Origin: JBBQTU01 sp038213005
Lineage (GTDB): Bacteria > Planctomycetota > Phycisphaerae > Tepidisphaerales > Tepidisphaeraceae
Direction of reading: 5' to 3'
Assembly (NCBI GenBank): GCA_038213005.1
Contig: JBBQTU010000111.1
Span: 1-13,384, forward strand
DNA: 13,384 bases
The notes under the pieces were generated by a model. The model saw only the letters and a list, made by a program, of their open reading frames with translations, made no database searches and was not told the origin of the DNA. How positions within the stretch are numbered: the stretch's first letter is position 1; every line of letters begins with the position of its first letter. Positions 1 through 9,800 of the stretch are shown piece after piece. Position numbers and translations under genes: made by a program.

Positions 1-1
1 C

Positions 2-109
2 CGAGATCGTTCAGTCTCGCGTTGCAACGCCAAGGCGCTTAAGCCCGATTGGACACTACATTGGGCCAACGAAGTTGAATTCGGGTGGGACAAGACCACT
101 AACAAGTAG
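2..109 (+). CDS. possible 3' end of an upstream gene (partial)
   Basis: An open frame enters from the left edge and ends at TAG 107-109, giving 35 residues that finish with a Trp-rich stretch (HWANEVEFGWDK then TTNK). The composition is soluble-protein-like. The stop lies 44 nt before the GTG start of the next gene on the same strand, which would suit an operon. No family can be recognised from so little, and the frame could be fortuitous. Confidence 0.3.
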   Translation, partial: RDRSVSRCNAKALKPDWTLHWANEVEFGWDKTTNK

Positions 110-153
110 CCGACGCTGGTTGTACCTGATGCTTGAACGGAAAGGGTGTTGCA

Positions 154-1263
154 GTGCATACGACTAATGGTGACATGAGGATTCGGATTGAGCCCGACGA
201 GATGGCACGCGAGCGTCTGCGAGCGTTTTGGAATGGATCGAGCCTGGGGCGCCCGGCCCTGCACATTACCGTGCGGAACAAGGATGCCATTTCCAGACCT
301 TATCCGTGGCCTGAGAGTAAGGAGCAGTTGAAGGCATTGCAGTTGTCCCCCGCGTTTCATGCGGAAATGGCCCGGCGACAACTCTCAAACTGCTGGCATC
401 TTGCTGAGGCTTTCCCCGCAGCGACTGTGATATACGGATCCAACCTGGCATTGTTGCCGGTTCTGACCGGCGGCGACTACGAGGTGCATGGAAACGTATG
501 GATTCAAGAGTTCCGCGAGGTATTGGACCGGCCTTTGCCTTGTTTCGATCCGGGGCATCCCGCTATCACCGGGTTGGTTTGTTGCCTGGAGCAGGTGGCA
601 TCCGTCACAGGAACAAGCGGGTTTGTAAATCCTCCGATACTGGGATTGGATGCATTGACGTGCCTGTCGCTGTTTCGTTCGCCGGAGCAGTTGTGCATCG
701 ACATGCTGGAACGAGGCGATGATGTCAAAGCATGGTGTGCGGCGGCGACGGAAGTGAATATGGCGGTCTGCGCACTATTCTATGAGACCGTTCGGAAACT
801 GGGTTATGGAAACTGCTCATCATGGCTCAGCACGATGGCTGAGGGCCGATTTGAAGCCGTGCAGTGTGACTTTGCTGTAATGATATCGCCAGAACTATTT
901 GGTGAGTTTGTCATACCTGACCTGGAGCGTTTCTGTCGCGTACTGGATTACTCTCTGTATCACCTTGACGGAGTGGAGCAACTGCGGTTTCTTCCCCAGC
1001 TCGCCCAATTGCCGAGACTCAACGGGATTCAGTGGAATCCTCAGCCTGGGCAGAAGTCCGCGTTGCGTTGGATAGATGCGTTTAGGGAGATTCGCCGACA
1101 CGGACTGTGTCTGCAGTTCAACCAGGGCGAGGTGGAAAGCGTGGATGAGGCGGTTCTTATCGTCAAGGAACTGGGACCGGATGGACTGATGATTGGCTTG
1201 CCTGTATTTGATACGGTAGATGAAGCAACGGATGCGATCCGTCGGATCGAGCAAGCCTGCTGA
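154..1263 (+). CDS. uroporphyrinogen decarboxylase (URO-D)-like family protein
   Basis: The 362-369 residue protein resembles the URO-D/cobalamin-corrinoid methyltransferase superfamily, especially the divergent soluble members common in Planctomycetota and Lentisphaerota. Seen directly: an N-terminal helix followed by AFWNGSSLGRPALHITV, a mid-protein TSGFVNPPILGLD segment, and a C-terminal TIM-barrel-like part with YHLDGVEQLRFLP, then GIQWNPQPGQ, then a terminal GLMIGLPVFDTVDEA segment. In this superfamily the barrel binds tetrapyrroles or methyl donors. No haem-synthesis genes lie nearby, so a true HemE role is unlikely; a methyltransferase-type or uncharacterised catabolic role is more plausible (inference). 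Start choice: GTG 154 has a purine-rich GGAAAGG at 139-145. ATG 175 is an alternative with poorer spacing, and an in-frame TTG at 133 is less likely. The gene ends at TGA 1261-1263 with no partner gene directly downstream. Confidence 0.75.
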   Translation: MHTTNGDMRIRIEPDEMARERLRAFWNGSSLGRPALHITVRNKDAISRPYPWPESKEQLKALQLSPAFHAEMARRQLSNCWHLAEAFPAATVIYGSNLALLPVLTGGDYEVHGNVWIQEFREVLDRPLPCFDPGHPAITGLVCCLEQVASVTGTSGFVNPPILGLDALTCLSLFRSPEQLCIDMLERGDDVKAWCAAATEVNMAVCALFYETVRKLGYGNCSSWLSTMAEGRFEAVQCDFAVMISPELFGEFVIPDLERFCRVLDYSLYHLDGVEQLRFLPQLAQLPRLNGIQWNPQPGQKSALRWIDAFREIRRHGLCLQFNQGEVESVDEAVLIVKELGPDGLMIGLPVFDTVDEATDAIRRIEQAC

Positions 1264-1519
1264 TAATTCGTGGTTGTTGCCAGATCAGATAAAAGCGGCT
1301 CTTCGCAGAACCCGCTGATGGCTGCCAGACTGACAGGCTCGGAGCCGCGATATTTCGCTCAGAACACGCTTCTCAAGGTATCGTGGGCAGCTTATCAGCG
1401 GGTTCCGCGGAGAGTTGGAACCTGGACGCAGTTAGGTTTCCGGCACTCGCCAAGGTGAGGGAATCGTCCAAGAGGCCTGGGGTGAGGACTGTCGACCCTT
1501 CTAAACTCCGAAAATAGAC
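1264..1519. other. stretch without recognisable gene
   Basis: Between the URO-D-like gene and the SGNH remnant I see no convincing coding frame. Short open frames exist, but their translations lack family-like character. A small palindrome (GGCTC-G-GAGCC, 1337-1347) is the only structure noted. The stretch may be decayed DNA from the missing front of the hydrolase gene, but no hydrolase motif is readable in it. Confidence 0.4.
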
Positions 1520-1762
1520 TTGAACAACGATTATGGGTTTTCGAGGCGGTACTCCCGCATTGAAAACCCTGTTGGACTGAATAGTTGTCCCCGTGGGAAG
1601 TACAATACGCTGTTTGTCGACACCCAGGCGGCGATGGACAAGAGCCTTGGGCACTACTATGCGGCCACCCTGGCGTGGGATCGTGTACACCCCACCAGCA
1701 TTGGACACATGGTGCTGGCCAAGGCGTTCGTTGATGCCCTTGGGTTCCAGTGGAACCGGTAA
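1520..1762 (+). pseudogene. C-terminal remnant of an SGNH/GDSL hydrolase
   Basis: The last ~50 residues read as the end of a GDSL/SGNH esterase: FVDTQAAMD, then HYYAATLAWDRVHPTSIGHM, then AKAFVDALGFQW before TAA 1760-1762. The DRVHP segment holds the Asp-x-x-His part of the catalytic triad. The front of the enzyme, with the GDS nucleophile block and the Gly and Asn oxyanion blocks, is missing. The frame is closed by a stop at 1502-1504, and residues before FVDTQ (about 1520-1610) do not look like the family. The only start is a TTG at 1520 without a good ribosome site. I read this as a truncated, non-functional remnant left by deletion or rearrangement. A short expressed peptide is possible but unlikely. 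Confidence 0.6.
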
Positions 1763-1789
1763 GAATCCACGGCCATAGGCCGTGGGTTT
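1763..1789. terminator. strong stem-loop after the SGNH remnant
   Basis: CCACGGCC (1767-1774) and GGCCGTGG (1778-1785) are perfect inverted copies around an ATA loop. Weak A-T and G-T pairs extend the stem to 1763-1789. It begins directly after the TAA of the remnant and lies between convergent transcription units. A short TTT follows on the plus strand (1787-1789), so it could act as a weak terminator. It could equally be a dispersed REP-like element or an insertion-sequence end hairpin. Confidence 0.45.
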
Positions 1790-1825
1790 AGATGCCAGCT
1801 AACCGCTCGCCGCTGCTGCGCCAAT

Positions 1826-1854
1826 TATCGGGCTGTGTCGAAAAGCCCCCGATA
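1826..1854 (-). terminator. stem-loop downstream of nuoN, possible operon terminator
   Basis: TATCGGG (1826-1832) pairs with CCCGATA (1848-1854), plus CT/AG inside after a two-base bulge, around a loop of about 9 nt. On the minus strand it starts 3 nt after the nuoN stop codon, as expected for an operon-end structure. The following bases are AATTGG rather than a T run, so intrinsic termination would be weak. Confidence 0.4.
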
Positions 1855-1857
1855 GCG

Positions 1858-3450
1858 TCACGATGGGACGGCAGGGGCCCGGACGACAAGACTGGCGGGA
1901 GCCGGGCCGCCTGGCAGGCCGGTGAGATGACTGGCGCCTGCGGTGATGCGGTCCAGCCAGTTGAAGCCCACAAAGAGAATCAGCAGCATGATGGCGCACG
2001 CAAGTGCAAGCCCCCCACCGCTTGAGGGAACTTCGATGGCCGGCTCGTCAGAGTTTTCCAGGTACATCGCCCTGACGACGCGGGCATAGTAGTAAAGGCT
2101 CAAGACGGTATTCACGCCGATCACGGCGACGAGCGTCCACCACCAGCCGCCGTTTGCGCCCAGGCGAGACATCAGATTCCACTTGGCGAGGAAGCCGGCG
2201 AACGGCGGAAGGCCCACAAGACTGAAAAGGCACACGGCAAGGCTTGCGGCCACCAGCGGGGCGCGCCGGCCCATGCCCTTGTAGCTGTGCAGTTCCTCGC
2301 TGCCGGTGGCTCGCAGGATCAGCCCCGCGGCGGTGAACGCCCCCAGATTCATGAACAGGTAGACGACCAGATAGAGGAGGATGGCCTGGACGACGACGTT
2401 TTCGCCGCCGTCGCTGATGATCGGGGCCCGGCCGGAGATCAGCAGCGACAACCCGCAGAGCATGTACCCCGCGTGCGAGATCGAACTGTAGGCCAGCAGT
2501 CGCTTGATATTGGTCTGTGTGTACGCCGCGGTGTTGCCCAGGGTGCAGGTCAGCGCGCCCAGGACGCCCAAGGTGACCGACGGGACCATCATCGAGATGG
2601 TTCCGTGAGCGACGTAGCCCATCGCGTCGGCCAGCACCATGCACAGCCGAAGCAGCAGGATCAGGGCCGCACCTTTGGAGGCCACCGACAGAAACGCACT
2701 GATCTCCATGCTGGCCCCTTCAAAGACGTCGGGGCACCAGAAGTGGAAAGGAACGGCCGAGATCTTGAAGCCAAGCCCCACCAGAACGGCCACCATCGAT
2801 ACCATTAGCAGGGGCATCGAACCCGCCCGGGTAGCGATCTGCTGTGCGATGCCGCCGGGACCATCAAACTGCAGTGTGCCGTATTGCCCGTAAAGCATGC
2901 TCAACCCATAGATCATGACCGCGCTGGAGGCGGCTCCGAACAGCACATATTTCAGCGCGGCCTCAGCCCCGAGTCGATGGGTCTTGCGGAAGCCCGCCAG
3001 CACATAGCTCGGAAGGCTGGCGAGTTCCACCGCAATCACCAGCATCAGCAGGTTGGCGGTCGAGCCCATCAAGGCCATGCCGGTAGTGGCCGACAGCAGC
3101 AGCGTGAAAAACTCCGCGCCATCCCCCTCGTGCATGGTCTTGCGCGTGGTGCTGAACCACATCACGACGATGCCCATCACGAACACCAGCAGGATCACCT
3201 TCCAGAATACGGCCATCATGTCGCTCAGCAGCAGCCCGCGGAATGCGGTGCCCAGCGGCTCACCGCCAAGGCTGAGCGTCGCGAGCAGTGCCGCCATCAG
3301 GCCGGCGATCGTCACTGCGCCGCTGACCATGTTGGAACGGCGGATGAAAAACGGCACCATCAGCACCGCGACAATCGTGGCGATGAGGCACCCCTCGGCC
3401 GCGAACGGTCGAAGCTCCAACCACGACGGGATGAACGGCAAACCGATCAT
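1858..3450 (-). CDS. nuoN: NADH-quinone oxidoreductase subunit N
   Basis: NuoN is the antiporter-like membrane subunit of complex I next to the J/K linker. It is part of the proton channel chain powered by NADH-quinone electron transfer. The 530-residue protein has about 14 hydrophobic segments. The charged residues of the family are visible: Glu142 in AVELASLPSYVL, Lys167 in EAALKY, Lys229 in GFKISAVPFHFW followed by CPDVFEGA, Lys259 in VASKGAA, and Lys423 in GLPPFAGFLAKWNL. NIKRLLAYSSISHAGYM is the conserved TM9-10 connection. ATG 3450 is preferred over the in-frame TTG at 3456, because an AGGA sits 7 nt upstream of the ATG. It starts 2 nt after the nuoM TGA, suggesting translational coupling. 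The ~25-residue Pro/Ala-rich C-terminal tail after the last helix is unremarkable. Last gene of the operon. Confidence 0.96.
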   Translation of the reverse strand: MIGLPFIPSWLELRPFAAEGCLIATIVAVLMVPFFIRRSNMVSGAVTIAGLMAALLATLSLGGEPLGTAFRGLLLSDMMAVFWKVILLVFVMGIVVMWFSTTRKTMHEGDGAEFFTLLLSATTGMALMGSTANLLMLVIAVELASLPSYVLAGFRKTHRLGAEAALKYVLFGAASSAVMIYGLSMLYGQYGTLQFDGPGGIAQQIATRAGSMPLLMVSMVAVLVGLGFKISAVPFHFWCPDVFEGASMEISAFLSVASKGAALILLLRLCMVLADAMGYVAHGTISMMVPSVTLGVLGALTCTLGNTAAYTQTNIKRLLAYSSISHAGYMLCGLSLLISGRAPIISDGGENVVVQAILLYLVVYLFMNLGAFTAAGLILRATGSEELHSYKGMGRRAPLVAASLAVCLFSLVGLPPFAGFLAKWNLMSRLGANGGWWWTLVAVIGVNTVLSLYYYARVVRAMYLENSDEPAIEVPSSGGGLALACAIMLLILFVGFNWLDRITAGASHLTGLPGGPAPASLVVRAPAVPS

Positions 3451-3452
3451 TC

Positions 3453-5087
3453 TCAAATCCTGAACAGTTGGAAGAACGCACTGACCGTCGTTTCGGTGAA
3501 CACGAAGAAGCTCAGCGTGGGTATCACGCCCAGCACGATCGCCATCACCACTAGCGGCGTGAGAATCGTAAGCTCTCGCTTGTTTACATCAGGGAAGGCT
3601 GCGTACTCGGCTTTCTCAGGCCCAAAGAAGACGCGCTGGATGGTCCAGAGCATATAGCCGGCGGTCCAGATCACGCCCGTCGCCGCGATCGCCGCCAGCA
3701 CGTAGACCGCAAAGAGATAGCTGGAAAGCGCGGCCGGGCTGATGGCGGCGAAGTGGTCGTAGAGGATTGTGTTGGGCTTGGCCGCCTGAAACGCACCCAG
3801 CAGCACCATCACCTCGCCGATGAACCCGCACAGCCCTGGCAGGCCAAGGTTGGCGAACATCGCAACGATGGAGAATCCGGTGTAGGCCGGCATGGTGGTG
3901 GCAAGTCCGCCGAAGCGGTTGAGGTCACGGTGGTGAGCCCTTTCGTATACCACGCCGACGATAAAGAACATTGCCGCGCTGGTGATGCCGTGAGCCACCA
4001 TCATGAACAGGGCGCCGTTGACGGCGGCCGGGGTCATCACCGCTGCGCCCAGGGTCACCAGACCCATGTGCGAGACCGAAGAATACGCCACCAGTTTCTT
4101 AAAGTCGGTCTGGGCCATGGCGCACAGCGCGCCATAGACGATGCTGACCACGCCAATGATCGCAACCAGCAGCCACAGGGTCTGGGCCGCGTGGGGGAAC
4201 AGCGGGTAGGCGATTCGGAAGATGCCGTAGCCACCCATTTTCAGCAGCAGTGCCGCCAGGATCATGGAAATCGGTGTCGGAGCCTCAACGTGAGCATCAG
4301 GCAACCAGGTGTGCAGCGGAACGGCGGGCACCTTGATCAGGAAGCCCAGCATGGCCAAGAGGAAGAAGATGGTGCCGACACCAATATGAGTGGCGTCGCC
4401 GACGAAGCCGGCGCTCGCACCCAGCCGCTGCTGGATCTGCGGGCCGGCCATCGCGATCAGGTCAAACGAGCCGGTGTAAAGATACATCCCGATCAGCACG
4501 ATCAGCAGGCCCACCGAGCCGACCAGGGTATACAGGAAGAACTTGATGGCCGCGTATTCCTTCCGCGGGCCGCCCCAGATGCCAATCAGGAAATACATCG
4601 GCAGCAGGGAAAGTTCGAAGAATACGTAGAACAGGAAAAAGTCCAGCGAAAGAAAGACGCCCAGTATCCCGGTCTGCAACAGCAGGAACAGGGCGAAATA
4701 ACCCTTGACGCCCTTGGAGATATTCCATGAAGCCAGGCACGCCAGCACGCAGACGAAGGTCGAGAGAATCACCAGCGGAAACGAAAGTCCGTCGATGCCC
4801 ACGAGATACTGAATGTTGAAGGCCGGAATCCAATCAACCCGCTGCACCATCTGCACCACGCCGCCCCTGAGGGCGCCACCCTCCATCACCGCATAGTCGT
4901 AGCCCTGAAGCTGCGTCCCCCACTGGAACGTGGCGAACAGGAGCAGCGATACCGCAAACGTGATGATCGTGGTCGCCAGAGCCGTCCAGCGGATGGCGTT
5001 GCGGTCCTTCTGGACCAGCACCGCCACCATGCCGACCAGCGGCAGGAAGATCAGGATCGTCAGGAGATAGTTGTATAGAAATTCCAT
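3453..5087 (-). CDS. nuoM: NADH-quinone oxidoreductase subunit M
   Basis: NuoM is the middle Mrp-antiporter-like proton-pumping subunit of complex I. At 544 residues it is close to the usual ~500, with about 14 membrane segments. Functional charges are visible: Glu158 in VFFELSLLPMYFLIG, Lys182 in AIKFFLYTLVGS, Lys252 in LIKVPAVPLHTWLPDAHVEA, Lys283 in LLLKMGGYG, and Glu425 in GLCGFIGEVMVLLG, where NuoM typically has Glu instead of the Lys of NuoN. The TDFKKLVAYSSVSHMG segment is highly conserved. ATG 5087 lies 10 nt after the nuoL stop, with a modest GAG ribosome site. The end codons TTC-AGG-ATT-TGA also supply the AGGA ribosome site for nuoN. Confidence 0.97.
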   Translation of the reverse strand: MEFLYNYLLTILIFLPLVGMVAVLVQKDRNAIRWTALATTIITFAVSLLLFATFQWGTQLQGYDYAVMEGGALRGGVVQMVQRVDWIPAFNIQYLVGIDGLSFPLVILSTFVCVLACLASWNISKGVKGYFALFLLLQTGILGVFLSLDFFLFYVFFELSLLPMYFLIGIWGGPRKEYAAIKFFLYTLVGSVGLLIVLIGMYLYTGSFDLIAMAGPQIQQRLGASAGFVGDATHIGVGTIFFLLAMLGFLIKVPAVPLHTWLPDAHVEAPTPISMILAALLLKMGGYGIFRIAYPLFPHAAQTLWLLVAIIGVVSIVYGALCAMAQTDFKKLVAYSSVSHMGLVTLGAAVMTPAAVNGALFMMVAHGITSAAMFFIVGVVYERAHHRDLNRFGGLATTMPAYTGFSIVAMFANLGLPGLCGFIGEVMVLLGAFQAAKPNTILYDHFAAISPAALSSYLFAVYVLAAIAATGVIWTAGYMLWTIQRVFFGPEKAEYAAFPDVNKRELTILTPLVVMAIVLGVIPTLSFFVFTETTVSAFFQLFRI

Positions 5088-5097
5088 ATTAGCGAGC

Positions 5098-7350
<2,253 letters not shown>

Positions 7351-7357
7351 CGTTCAT

Positions 7358-7684
7358 TCACCCTTTCAAGGAATCGCCACGTTCAACATCGACGGTTGCG
7401 AAGTTGTTATAAAAGTTCAGGAAAATCGACAGCGCCACCGCCGCCTCGGCCGCCGCCAGCACAATCACAAATAACGCAAACACCTGACCGTCCAGCCGAA
7501 TTGCATCGCCCGTTCCGCCATGCGAAAACCGATTGAACGCGACAAGGTTCACATTTGCCGCGTTGAGCACCAACTCCACGCCGATCAGAATCCCGATCGC
7601 GTTGCGTTTAAGCAGAATGGTGACGATGCCGCACACGAACAGCACGGCCGCCACAATCAGATAGTGTTCCAGTCCTACGGCCAT
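7358..7684 (-). CDS. nuoK: NADH-quinone oxidoreductase subunit K
   Basis: NuoK is a three-helix (MrpC-like) subunit that links the quinone-site end of complex I to the antiporter-like pumps. At 108 residues it has the normal length for the family. The two conserved membrane glutamates are present: Glu37 in IGVELVLNAANVNLVAF and Glu80 in VLAAAEAAVALSI. A Gly/Asp-rich loop (HGGTGDAIRLDGQ) separates helices 2 and 3. ATG 7684 comes one base after the nuoJ TGA, with a GGGGAA upstream, indicating tight coupling. Confidence 0.97.
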   Translation of the reverse strand: MAVGLEHYLIVAAVLFVCGIVTILLKRNAIGILIGVELVLNAANVNLVAFNRFSHGGTGDAIRLDGQVFALFVIVLAAAEAAVALSIFLNFYNNFATVDVERGDSLKG

Positions 7685-7685
7685 A

Positions 7686-8237
7686 TCAGTTCCCCTCGCC
7701 TTTCCGGCGAGCCTTGGCCAGATACGCCGCGCCGATCATCACCGCCAGCAGCAGCACGCTGATGATCTCAAACGGCACCAGGTAGTCGCCCAGCAGCGCC
7801 TCGCCCAGTTTGCCCACGGCATACGACCCGCTCTGCGTCTCCGGCCCATTGCCGGACAGCGTCGATCGCACAATCGCCGTCACCAGCGATGCCAGAAGTA
7901 GCAGCCCAATGCTAGTCGCCACCACAACTTCGATCCGCCTCGGGCTGTACAGCTTTGCGGTAGAGGGATTCGTCAGCATCACACCGAAGACAATCAGGAT
8001 CAGCGTGCCGCCGGCATAAACCACCAATTGCACGGCCGCCAAAAACTCCGCATTCAGACAAAAATACAACCCGCCGACGCCAACGAGGGTGAACAGCAGC
8101 GCCAGCGCCATCCGCACGATGCTGCGCGAGCTTGCCACCCAGATCGCCGAGCCCACGACGATGGCAGCGCACATGTAAAATAGCACGGCACTTGCCGTCT
8201 CAGTCTGGGTCGTATTGTCTGCCAGAAAACCCATCAT
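7686..8237 (-). CDS. nuoJ: NADH-quinone oxidoreductase subunit J
   Basis: NuoJ is the five-helix subunit whose third helix changes conformation between resting and active complex I states. The 183 residues include the hallmark NAEFLAAVQLVVYAGGTLIL (62-81), with Glu64, Gln70, Tyr74 and the Gly76-Gly77 pair. The family-typical final helix PFEIISVLLLAVMIGA is at 155-170. A polar loop of about 30 residues lies between helices 4 and 5. Two consecutive ATGs (8237 and 8234) are possible starts; a purine-rich GAGGGTGGGAG sits upstream. The gene begins 3 nt after the nuoH stop, the place where nuoI is normally found. Confidence 0.96.
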   Translation of the reverse strand: MMGFLADNTTQTETASAVLFYMCAAIVVGSAIWVASSRSIVRMALALLFTLVGVGGLYFCLNAEFLAAVQLVVYAGGTLILIVFGVMLTNPSTAKLYSPRRIEVVVATSIGLLLLASLVTAIVRSTLSGNGPETQSGSYAVGKLGEALLGDYLVPFEIISVLLLAVMIGAAYLAKARRKGEGN

Positions 8238-8240
8238 GAC

Positions 8241-9596
8241 TCAGGCTCCCACCCTCTGGCGAGGCTCAATCGGCGCCGCCTCACTCAGACGCTGGACCAC
8301 CGAATGCCGCGTCACCCACGCATATCCGATCCACCCGAGCACCATGCTCACGACCGTCAGCCCCACAAGGCTAAGCACAATCTGCGTAACCATGGTGGCC
8401 GCAAAACCGCCCGTCCACCAGCTCGCCAGGTCCCACGGCTGATAGTCCTTCCAGGGCAGACCCACGCGCTCACGCACCAGCAGTTGCCACACCGCCCCGC
8501 CCAGCAGCAGCACGCACGTGATCGGCAGCAGCACCTTCACGCACGCGTAAAGCACTTGGTCAATTCGCGGCCGAGGCAGCGTCCACCGCAGCCACATCTG
8601 TATGAATACGATCACGCAGGCCTTGGCGACAAAAATGGCCGCGCCAACAGCATTCAATGCCACCAGCCCGGCCGAAAACCCTGATGCCATCCATTTTCCG
8701 TGCAGATAACCAATCAGCCCGAACGGATCATTCCAGCCGCCCAGGAACAGCGCCGCCTGGATCCCGCCAACGGCAAACATCGCCGAATACTCAGCAAAGA
8801 AGAAGAACGACCACCGCATCCCGCTATATTCTGTATGAAAACCGGCCACCAGCTCCGATTCGGACTCCGGCAGATCAAACGGCGCCCGCTTGTTCGACGC
8901 CAGGGATGCCACGAAATACACGCAGCAGGCTAGAAACACGAACGGATTGCGGAATACCAGCCACGTGTGCAGCCCGCCCGACTGGATATTCCCCAGTTGA
9001 ACCAGGTTCAGCGTCCCGGCCGTCATCACCGCCACCACGATCGACATCCCCAGCGGAATCTCGTATGAAACCATCTGGCAGACTTCTCGCATCGCGCCGT
9101 ACACGGCCCACTTGTTGTTGCTGCCCCAGCCGGCCAGGATCACACCCATGATCTCCAGCGTCAGCACCGCCAAGAGCCAGAAAAGCCCCGCACCCAGAGC
9201 TGGTTCAAACGTCCAGTCCGGGCCAAACGGCAACGCCATGTACGCGACAAACACTGGCACAAACGCCATGTAAGGCGCCAGGCGAAACAGCAGCCCGTCC
9301 GCCACCCCCGGCCGCAAATCCTCTTTCACAAACAGTTTCAGCCCATCCGCCAGCGACTGCAAAATTCCGATAGGGCCAACGCGGTTAGGACCAAACCGGC
9401 ACTGCATGTGCCCGGCGACCTTGCGCTCGCCCCAGATCGCCAGCATCGCAAACACCGAAATAAACGGGGTAATCCCGACGAAAATCACCGCCACCGACCA
9501 GATGACCCGCCCCAGCAGCGACGGATGATCGCCCAGCACAAGCCCTTCCATCAGCGTGGGTGAGGCTTGCGACAATGTAAACACAAGGCTGTGCAT
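8241..9596 (-). CDS. nuoH: NADH-quinone oxidoreductase subunit H
   Basis: NuoH anchors the membrane arm to the peripheral arm and forms much of the quinone-binding cavity. The 451-residue protein shows WGERKVAGHMQCRFGPNRVG (55-74), QSLADGLKLFVKEDLRPG (80-97), the acidic loop FDLPESESELVAGFHTEY (240-257) and FFFFAEYSAMF (264-274), all diagnostic. It is longer than the ~325 residues of the E. coli protein. Extra sequence lies in the loop after residue 285 and in a C-terminal part with another hydrophobic segment (about 403-427) and a charged tail. ATG 9596 has only a weak AAGAT-type ribosome site. The ATG at 9551 (residue 16) also lies before the first helix and has no better site, so the start is uncertain by 15 codons. 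First gene of the operon; an intrinsic-terminator-like hairpin ends 12-18 nt upstream. Confidence 0.96.
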   Translation of the reverse strand: MHSLVFTLSQASPTLMEGLVLGDHPSLLGRVIWSVAVIFVGITPFISVFAMLAIWGERKVAGHMQCRFGPNRVGPIGILQSLADGLKLFVKEDLRPGVADGLLFRLAPYMAFVPVFVAYMALPFGPDWTFEPALGAGLFWLLAVLTLEIMGVILAGWGSNNKWAVYGAMREVCQMVSYEIPLGMSIVVAVMTAGTLNLVQLGNIQSGGLHTWLVFRNPFVFLACCVYFVASLASNKRAPFDLPESESELVAGFHTEYSGMRWSFFFFAEYSAMFAVGGIQAALFLGGWNDPFGLIGYLHGKWMASGFSAGLVALNAVGAAIFVAKACVIVFIQMWLRWTLPRPRIDQVLYACVKVLLPITCVLLLGGAVWQLLVRERVGLPWKDYQPWDLASWWTGGFAATMVTQIVLSLVGLTVVSMVLGWIGYAWVTRHSVVQRLSEAAPIEPRQRVGA

Positions 9597-9607
9597 ATCT
9601 TGCAGAT

Positions 9608-9632
9608 AAAAAATGGCCGGTAAAAACCGGCC
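9608..9632 (-). terminator. intrinsic terminator in the nuoH leader (attenuator candidate)
   Basis: Read on the minus strand, GGCCGGT and ACCGGCC form a perfect 7-bp GC-rich stem (9626-9632 with 9615-9621) around a TTTT loop. One A and then six T (9613-9608) follow. This is a textbook rho-independent terminator. It lies between a good promoter (9678-9706) and the nuoH start at 9596, so it would stop transcripts before the operon unless it is overcome. It could be the end of an undetected upstream transcript, but no minus-strand gene is seen upstream. Confidence 0.75.
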
Positions 9633-9634
9633 TC

Positions 9635-9647
9635 AACGCCTCGCGTT
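9635..9647. other. small hairpin just upstream of the leader terminator
   Basis: AACGC (9635-9639) and GCGTT (9643-9647) flank a 3-nt loop, two bases beyond the terminator stem on its 5' side in the minus-strand leader. A similar AACGCC-TCG-GGCGTT hairpin recurs at 9805-9819. It may be part of a leader fold that competes with or precedes the terminator; this is inference. Confidence 0.4.
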
Positions 9648-9677
9648 CTTCAGTCACGCTCCGCGAAACGTGTCGAA

Positions 9678-9706
9678 GTTGTACTGATGCCCCTTGCGGG
9701 TGTCAA
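9678..9706 (-). promoter_or_regulatory. sigma70-like promoter for nuoHJKLMN
   Basis: On the minus strand a perfect TTGACA -35 box (9706-9701) is followed after exactly 17 bp by TACAAC (9683-9678), a 4/6 match to the -10 consensus. Transcription would start near 9671, giving a leader of about 75 nt before nuoH. That leader contains a weak outer stem (CACG...CGTG), the 9635-9647 hairpin and the 9608-9632 terminator. No other promoter this good was noticed upstream of the operon. Confidence 0.65.
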
Positions 9707-9800
9707 GCAATAACCGTCGCCTCCGTTGGTTGCAGTGCCCCCCAATGTTGCTCCGCCCACGCACCCGCGCCCTGAGAACATGACAATCACATCATCAAAG

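Noticed and set aside
3451..3456. TTG 3456 as the nuoN start
   Set aside because: It lies inside the nuoM stop region; ATG 3450 has a correctly spaced AGGA and gives the usual N-terminus.
3753..4730. 325-codon plus-strand open frame antisense to nuoM, and a similar 257-codon frame at 2884-3657
   Set aside because: Both are His/Gln/Arg-rich translations antisense to conserved Nuo genes, typical of shadow frames in GC-rich DNA.
9385..9657. Minus-strand leader reading frame (GTG start) running through the terminator hairpin into nuoH in another frame
   Set aside because: It overlaps nuoH out of frame for most of its length, its GTG lacks a properly spaced ribosome site, and it shows no run of regulatory codons that would suggest a leader peptide.
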